Origin: Minisyncoccota bacterium
GTDB taxonomy: Bacteria; Patescibacteriota; Microgenomatia; Levybacterales; UBA12049
Assembly (NCBI GenBank): GCA_025449795.1
Contig: JANWIQ010000005.1
Coordinates: 1-8,189 of the forward strand
Direction: 5' to 3'
DNA length: 8,189 nt
A model generated the notes under the pieces. It did not search any database. It was not told the DNA's origin and saw nothing but the letters and a program-made list of their open reading frames with translations. Numbering within the stretch: position 1 is the first letter of the stretch; every line of letters begins with the position of its first letter. This document shows, in pieces, positions 4,465 through 8,189 of the stretch. The position numbers and the translations under genes are program-made.

Positions 4465-5758
4465 CTCTATTGGAGAATTTGTTTTGCTCTGTTTCTTTCT
4501 TTTTTCTTTCTTTCACAAATAACACAACACTAATAAGGAGCAGGTAATACCCTATTGTTATGCTTACAGGCACGAAGGTGAGTGATACCTGCCAGGGGAA
4601 AGAAGCAAAAAAGGTAATCACCTTGTCAAAGAAGAAAAGGAATGGATAACAAAGAAAAATGAGAAATTGTCCCAGAGAAGGAAAAAAAATACCTACCAAC
4701 CCCCCTACTCCACCTAAAATCATAAGGATGGGAATGGTCCACAGAATTGCTGCATTGGCAACTACCGATACCAATCCATAACTACCAAAGGTACCAAGCA
4801 ACACTGGCAACGTAGTAACTTGCGCGGCGATGGTAGTATTGATATCTTCTGAAAGGATTCCCCATTTGGGTAACATTGGTTTAAAAAAAATAATTCCCAT
4901 TGTTGCGCCAAAAGATAGCTGGAACCCCACATCAAAGATGTAGACGGGATTGTACAACACCATCGCTGCTGCTGCCAACATAAGCCCGTACACACTGTTA
5001 TATTGCCTTCCTACAAGCTGTGCTGACAGCGCAAATCCCATCATGATGGTTGCTCGCACAATCGATGGCTGCAATCCACAGACCAGTGCATAGAAAAACA
5101 AACACCCAAGCGTAACCATAACTGCCCATTGTCTTTTCAGAAAACTACTAAAAATCCCCAGGAGAAATTGGGATACGATAATCACATTGAGCCCTTCTGC
5201 GGCGATCACATGGACCACTCCTGTCTTTTGCAACTCGTTAAGAAAGTCTTTTGGAAATTGCACTTTTATTCCCAAGACGATCCCCAAAAGGAGTGCAGCC
5301 CATCGTTGTGAAAGGGTTCTTGTATACAGAGATTGTATTTGTTGGCGAAGAAAAAAGCTTGCCCCAAGTAACCAGTTTTGTTTTCCTGGTTGTATCTTGA
5401 TGTGAAGCGAAGAGATAGTCGTAATGATTTTTGTATTTGCTGGCACTTGCCTATTTTGACTGCTTGCCGCGTTAAGTTTTTTAAATTTTACTCTCCCAGA
5501 AATAACAATGTCCTGCCCATAATGCAGCCCGTTTCCTGAGGGAAACGCAAGAGAAAGTGGGACAGTGCTAAAACCATTTGTATATTGGACAGTAATGGTA
5601 TCAAAGTTTCCATGACTGGCTGGCTCGGTCAGAAGAACCGTCTCAAAACGCACATATTGGCCTTCGTGGAGCTTGGGAGCATAGAGAAAAGAAAGAACTC
5701 CCCTTCCTACTACTGCTAAAAAGAGGAAGGTAATAAATAGAAGTTGCAATGATTTCAT
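4460..5758 (-). CDS. comEC: ComEC/Rec2 competence channel, short form
   Basis: 432-residue polytopic membrane protein that should form the channel taking single-stranded DNA across the cytoplasmic membrane. One N-terminal helix (4-26) is followed by an outside OB-like region (about 34-122, as in the DUF4131 part) and the competence domain from about 150 with roughly eight helices. Landmarks are GVVHVIAAEGLNVIIV (180-195), CGLQPSIVRATIMMG (227-241) and YIFDVGFQLSFGATMGIIF (273-291). The C-terminal metallo-beta-lactamase-like domain of B. subtilis ComEC (about 770 residues) is absent; the protein ends in a basic tail. E188 replaces the usual Ser of the (A/V)xSG(L/M/Y)(H/N) motif. The gene is downstream of comEA on the same strand, separated by a repeat array. 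The last residues are set by a 16-nt repeat. No ribosome binding site was seen. Confidence 0.9.
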   Translation of the reverse strand: MKSLQLLFITFLFLAVVGRGVLSFLYAPKLHEGQYVRFETVLLTEPASHGNFDTITVQYTNGFSTVPLSLAFPSGNGLHYGQDIVISGRVKFKKLNAASSQNRQVPANTKIITTISSLHIKIQPGKQNWLLGASFFLRQQIQSLYTRTLSQRWAALLLGIVLGIKVQFPKDFLNELQKTGVVHVIAAEGLNVIIVSQFLLGIFSSFLKRQWAVMVTLGCLFFYALVCGLQPSIVRATIMMGFALSAQLVGRQYNSVYGLMLAAAAMVLYNPVYIFDVGFQLSFGATMGIIFFKPMLPKWGILSEDINTTIAAQVTTLPVLLGTFGSYGLVSVVANAAILWTIPILMILGGVGGLVGIFFPSLGQFLIFLCYPFLFFFDKVITFFASFPWQVSLTFVPVSITIGYYLLLISVVLFVKERKKKETEQNKFSNRA

Positions 5759-5769
5759 AGAAAAGATTT

Positions 5770-5939
5770 TCAGATAGTACTCAGATAAATTCAGTGCGTC
5801 AGAAAGTCAGTATTTCAGTGAGTCAGTCATTCGGCATGTCAGAAGCATATGATTTCTGGTGGACTGAACTACTGGTCTACTGAAATCCTGGTTTTCCGAA
5901 TTCGTCTGAATTTTATCTGACCTACTGAGTGCTATCCGA
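5770..5939. repeat. Octamer-phased inverted repeat array between comEA and comEC
   Basis: TCAG words begin at 5791, 5799, 5807, 5815, 5823, 5831 (TCGG) and 5839, an exact 8-nt period, with further copies at 5781 and 5770. After a centre near 5853 the complement CTGA (or CTGG/CCGA) occurs at 5864, 5872, 5880, 5888 and 5896, again every 8 nt, then at 5906, 5917, 5925 and 5936. The spacing is nearly mirror-symmetric. The tip can pair as CAGAA (5840-5844) with TTCTG (5854-5858). It fills almost the whole gap between the two competence genes. Confidence 0.8.
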
Positions 5940-5941
5940 AA

Positions 5942-6589
5942 TTATTGCACAACAATAAGATCTTTGATCTTATCGAATTCTTTACTGCCCACAATCTTTT
6001 TTGTAAGCAGATCCTGCGTAGAGGTATATGGCCTGGCGGCAATTATTTTATTTGCAGTAGCAAGTCCTATTCCAGGGAGACTATCCAAGTCAGATTCACT
6101 AGCACTATTAATATCTATCTGCTGATTTTGTGCTCCGAGAACTCCCCCTGCATCTGTTTGAGTTGAAGCTTGCTGAGCTTGCCCTACTGTAGCATCGGAA
6201 AGGGAGGGAATATATATTTTTGTCCCGTCTAGTAACTTCAGTGCCAGATTAATATGCTGACTTACCCAATTCCTATCTGCGCTCGAAGAAAGGCCGCCTG
6301 CTGCAATAAGTCCATCCTGCACTCTCCCTTCTGCAGACACCGAATACACCCCGGGATTTACTACTGCTCCTTCTATATCTACTTTCAGGGTATTTTGGGG
6401 TAAACTTGTCTTAGATTGAGGCTGTGAAAAGGAAGAAGAAGCAATATTTTCACGAAGGTGAGGTTGAATGAAGAGAGTCCAAGAACCATATCCAAACAAT
6501 ATCAAACCCATGCATCCAATCAGAATAGGAGTAAGATAGTCTTTTGGAATCTTTTTGAAGAGCTCTGTGCCCTTTTCTAAGACTTCCAT
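5942..6589 (-). CDS. comEA: ComEA DNA receptor (SLBB + helix-hairpin-helix)
   Basis: 215 residues. A short cytoplasmic N-terminus and one transmembrane helix (about 20-42) anchor it facing outward. A SLBB domain follows (68-129, VDIEGAVVNPGVYSV...DGTKIYIPS), then a Gln/Thr/Ala/Gly linker (131-156) and a C-terminal helix-hairpin-helix DNA-binding domain (157-213: IDINSASESDLDSLPGIGLA, hairpin LPGIG at 171-175). This is the classical ComEA order. It binds incoming double-stranded DNA outside the membrane and passes it to ComEC, the next gene on this strand. The last helix carries KKIVGSKEFDKIKDLI. The start is the ATG inside CATATATGG; there is no ribosome binding site. A perfect 12-bp palindrome lies 15 nt upstream of the start. 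Confidence 0.93.
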   Translation of the reverse strand: MEVLEKGTELFKKIPKDYLTPILIGCMGLILFGYGSWTLFIQPHLRENIASSSFSQPQSKTSLPQNTLKVDIEGAVVNPGVYSVSAEGRVQDGLIAAGGLSSSADRNWVSQHINLALKLLDGTKIYIPSLSDATVGQAQQASTQTDAGGVLGAQNQQIDINSASESDLDSLPGIGLATANKIIAARPYTSTQDLLTKKIVGSKEFDKIKDLIVVQ

Positions 6590-6604
6590 ATATGTATGGT
6601 GCTA

Positions 6605-6616
6605 CAAGATATCTTG
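6605..6616. promoter_or_regulatory. 12-bp palindrome upstream of comEA
   Basis: CAAGATATCTTG is perfectly self-complementary and lies 15 nt before the comEA start codon, where an operator could sit. Weak evidence without a clear promoter. Confidence 0.3.
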
Positions 6617-6727
6617 AAATGCAAGAAGCAAGACAGGTGGTGTCACTCAGTCCCTTGGTCACCTGTTTTGCAACATCACGCTCGTTTAGTTTAGCTCGTA
6701 TTCCAAAGACTTTTCCACGTCGCTAAG

Positions 6728-6779
6728 TGAAAATTGGCACCTAACTAATATCTCACACGTTGTATGAAGCCAATTTTCA
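6728..6779. other. Strong hairpin, 11-bp perfect stem
   Basis: TGAAAATTGGC (6728-6738) pairs perfectly with GCCAATTTTCA (6769-6779) around a 30-nt loop. No T-run on either side, so it is a structural element rather than a simple terminator. Confidence 0.6.
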
Positions 6780-6789
6780 GTTGAGTTGC

Positions 6790-6813
6790 AAAAAGGTTTC
6801 CAAGTGCCTTTTT
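6790..6813 (-). terminator. Candidate two-way intrinsic terminator after leuS
   Basis: AAAAAGG (6790-6796) and CCTTTTT (6807-6813) give a 7-bp stem with T5 on its 3' side in either direction. It is GC-poor and 246 nt downstream of the leuS stop, so it is a moderate candidate. Confidence 0.4.
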
Positions 6814-7024
6814 ACTCCACGAAAGAATTAAGACGATGAGAAAATATAGGCAGGAGGCTTTTGTTTTTCAAGAGCTTTGGAATCCTTCAGCATACTCAGG
6901 ACTATAGTTTGCTCGTCTGATGACTATTCAATACGATATGAAAACCGGTGAGCAAATTACATTGAGTGAACCCCTAGTGAACGTCTCCTTGAAAAATCGA
7001 AAGACTGCTGACTGAGGATACTGG

Positions 7025-7045
7025 ATCCCGGATCAAGTCCGGGAT
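7025..7045. repeat. Perfect palindromic hairpin ATCCCGGA-N5-TCCGGGAT
   Basis: An 8-bp GC-rich stem with loop TCAAG, 14 nt after the leuS stop. The sequence (TGGATCCCGGATCAAGTCCGGGATGA) is one I recall as a dispersed palindrome in unrelated bacteria. It lacks a T-run but may protect or end the leuS transcript. Confidence 0.65.
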
Positions 7046-7058
7046 GACGATTTTGAAG

Positions 7059-8189
7059 CTAAGCTACCACAAAATTGAGGATCTTGCCAGGTACGTAAAT
7101 AATGTTTTTAGCGCTCTTCCCCTCCAAGTGCTTAGCAATATTTTCTTGCGTTTTGGCCAGCTCAATAACCTTTTCTTTATTTGCTATTTCTGTACTGGAA
7201 ATTTCCAGGCTCCCCCGCATTTTCCCATTCACCTGCACTACAATCGTTACCATGTCTTCTGTTAAGAAGTTATTATCAATCTCGGGCCATGATTGCTGAT
7301 GTACAGATATAAAATTGGAATTTGGTGCTTGGGATTTGGGATTTGCGAAGAATTGCTGAAACAACTCTTCGGTGATGTGGGGAGCAAAGGGAGCCAAGAT
7401 AAGCAAAAAGTTTTTATACTCTTGTGCACTCACCTCTTTTTTCCCCTCCAAGTGGTTGAGCCATTTCATCATTTCTGCAACAGCAGTATTAAATTTTGTA
7501 GACGATGCATCTTCTCCAACTTTCTTCAGAGTCTTGTTCATAACAACCTTGTCTTTAGTCGTTAGTCTTTGGTCGCTGGTCACCGAATCATTGCTAGAAA
7601 CTAGAGACTGAAGACCAGAGACTTTATTTTGAAGGTCCCACACGCGTTTTAAAAATCTGAATACTCCCCACACGCCATTGGTATCCCATGGTGCAGTTGC
7701 ATCATATGGCATCATGAAACATAAATAGAGACGTGTGGCATCTGCGCCATATTCTTTTACGACATCGTCTGGATTTACTACATTCCCTTTTGACTTACTC
7801 ATTCTATTTCCGTCAGGTCCTAAAATAACTCCATGCTGTACTCTTTTCCATGCAAATTCTTCCAAATCGGTAAGCCCTATCATCTTAAAGAATTTTGTAA
7901 AAAATCGCGCATATAGTGTATGACCAAGGGTATGCTCAGAGCCACCAAAATACACATCAACTGGCATCATCTGCTTTGCCAAGTCTGTATCAAATGGCCT
8001 TTTTGTATAGTGAGGATCCAAATATCTCCAAAAATACCATGAGGAATCAAAAAATGTATCCAAAGTTTCTGGATCTCGTGTCGCTGCACCACCACATTTG
8101 GGACATTTCACCTGCATCCACTCTTCATTTGTTGCAAGAGGCGCTTTCCCCTTTGGCATATAGTCAACATCATATGGAAGCGTCACTGG
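7059..8189 (-). CDS. leuS: Leucyl-tRNA synthetase, C-terminal part (runs off right edge)
   Basis: Partial gene, open to 8189; 376 further codons precede the TAG stop. Leucyl-tRNA synthetase charges tRNA-Leu in the cytoplasm. Counting from codon 8186, visible blocks are VTLPYDVDYMP, a zinc-ribbon-like CPKCGG (28-33), TFFDSSWYFWRYLDP in the catalytic core, YFGGSEHTLGHTLYARF (80-96), the class I signature as RMSKS (128-132, bases 7791-7805), the anticodon-binding helical domain and the C-terminal domain ending TQENIAKHLEGKSAKNIIYV. Two segments look inserted: residues about 189-212 (after VWDLQNKV) and 280-291 (ANPKSQAPNSNF). Both match heptamer arrays in the DNA. The frame stays open across both. 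The catalytic N-terminal half and editing domain lie outside the window. Confidence 0.96.
   Translation of the reverse strand, partial: PVTLPYDVDYMPKGKAPLATNEEWMQVKCPKCGGAATRDPETLDTFFDSSWYFWRYLDPHYTKRPFDTDLAKQMMPVDVYFGGSEHTLGHTLYARFFTKFFKMIGLTDLEEFAWKRVQHGVILGPDGNRMSKSKGNVVNPDDVVKEYGADATRLYLCFMMPYDATAPWDTNGVWGVFRFLKRVWDLQNKVSGLQSLVSSNDSVTSDQRLTTKDKVVMNKTLKKVGEDASSTKFNTAVAEMMKWLNHLEGKKEVSAQEYKNFLLILAPFAPHITEELFQQFFANPKSQAPNSNFISVHQQSWPEIDNNFLTEDMVTIVVQVNGKMRGSLEISSTEIANKEKVIELAKTQENIAKHLEGKSAKNIIYVPGKILNFVVA
7313..7347. repeat. Heptamer array inside leuS (5 units)
   Basis: Five in-phase 7-nt units close to ATTTGGG: AATTGGA, ATTTGGT, GCTTGGG, ATTTGGG and ATTTGCG. They encode NPKSQAPNSNF, between the ELFQQFF helix and SVHQQSWPEID, a point where typical LeuRS has only a few residues. 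Confidence 0.75.
7551..7627. repeat. Inverted heptamer array inside leuS (11 units)
   Basis: Eleven units in strict 7-nt phase. The left five follow GTCNNTR (GTCTTTA, GTCGTTA, GTCTTTG, GTCGCTG, GTCACCG); after two unrelated units the right ones follow AC(T/C)NNAG (ACTAGAG, ACTGAAG, ACCAGAG), the reverse complement of the left motif. 7551-7580 can pair with 7593-7622 with about four mismatches plus some G-T pairs, around a 12-nt loop. It encodes the insertion from V/S-GLQSLVSSNDS to QRLTTKDK in LeuRS. Confidence 0.8.

Larger units (their letters stand above)
6590..7058. other. Gene-free, hairpin-rich region between leuS and comEA
   Basis: 469 nt with no gene found. It contains at least six inverted repeats besides a 12-bp palindrome: 6633-6639/6660-6666 (ACAGGTG), 6728-6738/6769-6779 (perfect 11 bp), 6790-6796/6807-6813 (AAAAAGG/CCTTTTT), 6857-6863/6869-6875, 6908-6914/6950-6956 (TTTGCTC) and 7025-7032/7038-7045. 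I found no match to RNase P RNA, tmRNA, SRP RNA or tRNA. It may be a terminator plus an untranslated leader for comEA, or an unrecognised structured RNA. Confidence 0.6.

Noticed and set aside
6917..6943. Hammerhead ribozyme-like CTGATGA followed by GAAA on the plus strand
   Set aside because: The bases between them do not form a proper stem II (no 10.1/11.1 pair, at most three weak pairs) and no cleavage-site arrangement was found. The 7-bp stem around it (6908-6914/6950-6956) is kept as a hairpin only.
7025..7045. Classical intrinsic terminator for leuS
   Set aside because: The stem is strong, but no T-run follows on the minus strand; it is listed as a repeat instead.
6590..7058. tRNA, tmRNA or RNase P RNA in the gap
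   Set aside because: No GTTCRANYC T-loop, no CCA-ending acceptor, no tag-peptide frame and no RNase P core blocks were found by eye.
7044..7923. Plus-strand ORFs opposite leuS
   Set aside because: They are antisense shadows of leuS with no family features; the minus-strand frame carries clear LeuRS motifs.

Overview
The window looks like a chromosomal piece of a Candidate Phyla Radiation (Patescibacteria) bacterium, possibly of the Microgenomates group. This is inferred from several features: short compact genes, almost no Shine-Dalgarno sequences, a truncated ComEC without its nuclease-like domain next to a compact ComEA, a TrpR-like repressor of the YerC/YecD type, and many short repeats inside and between housekeeping genes. 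No in-frame TGA interrupts any gene, so the standard bacterial code fits. No CRISPR array, transposase, phage gene, tRNA or rRNA was seen.

Layout. (1) 2-367, minus strand: the N-terminal part of arginyl-tRNA synthetase, running off the left edge. Upstream of it, 368-752 is gene-free but rich in signals: a near-canonical minus-strand promoter, a long hairpin ending in a T-run, a leaderless-type promoter at the argS start codon and two tiny overlapping leader ORFs. (2) 753-3841, plus strand: a signalling cluster of a stand-alone response regulator, a small protein of unknown function with a Pro-rich tail, a three-helix membrane protein, and a membrane-anchored GAF-PAS histidine kinase with its own promoter and operator-like palindrome. 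(3) 3838-4281, minus strand: a TrpR-superfamily repressor, convergent with the kinase and sharing a TTAA stop. Its promoter contains a perfect 26-bp palindrome. (4) 4460-6589, minus strand: comEC and comEA, DNA-uptake genes separated by an octamer-phased inverted repeat array. (5) 6590-7058: a gene-free, hairpin-rich stretch. (6) 7059-8189, minus strand: the C-terminal part of leucyl-tRNA synthetase, running off the right edge.

How the genes fit together. The response regulator and kinase probably form a phosphorelay, with the two small proteins as accessories. ComEA would bind incoming DNA and hand it to the ComEC channel. The synthetases are translation housekeeping genes.

The most unusual feature is a set of short phased repeat arrays (7-nt or 8-nt period). 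Several are built as inverted repeats in which one half carries a motif and the other half its reverse complement. They occur between genes (1576-1645, 2061-2091, 5770-5939) and inside both synthetase genes (173-207, 7313-7347, 7551-7627), where they are translated as apparent loop insertions. A second family of about 30-nt imperfect palindromes occurs three times at 45-502. This looks like a repeat system that tolerates, or is selected for, in-frame insertion.
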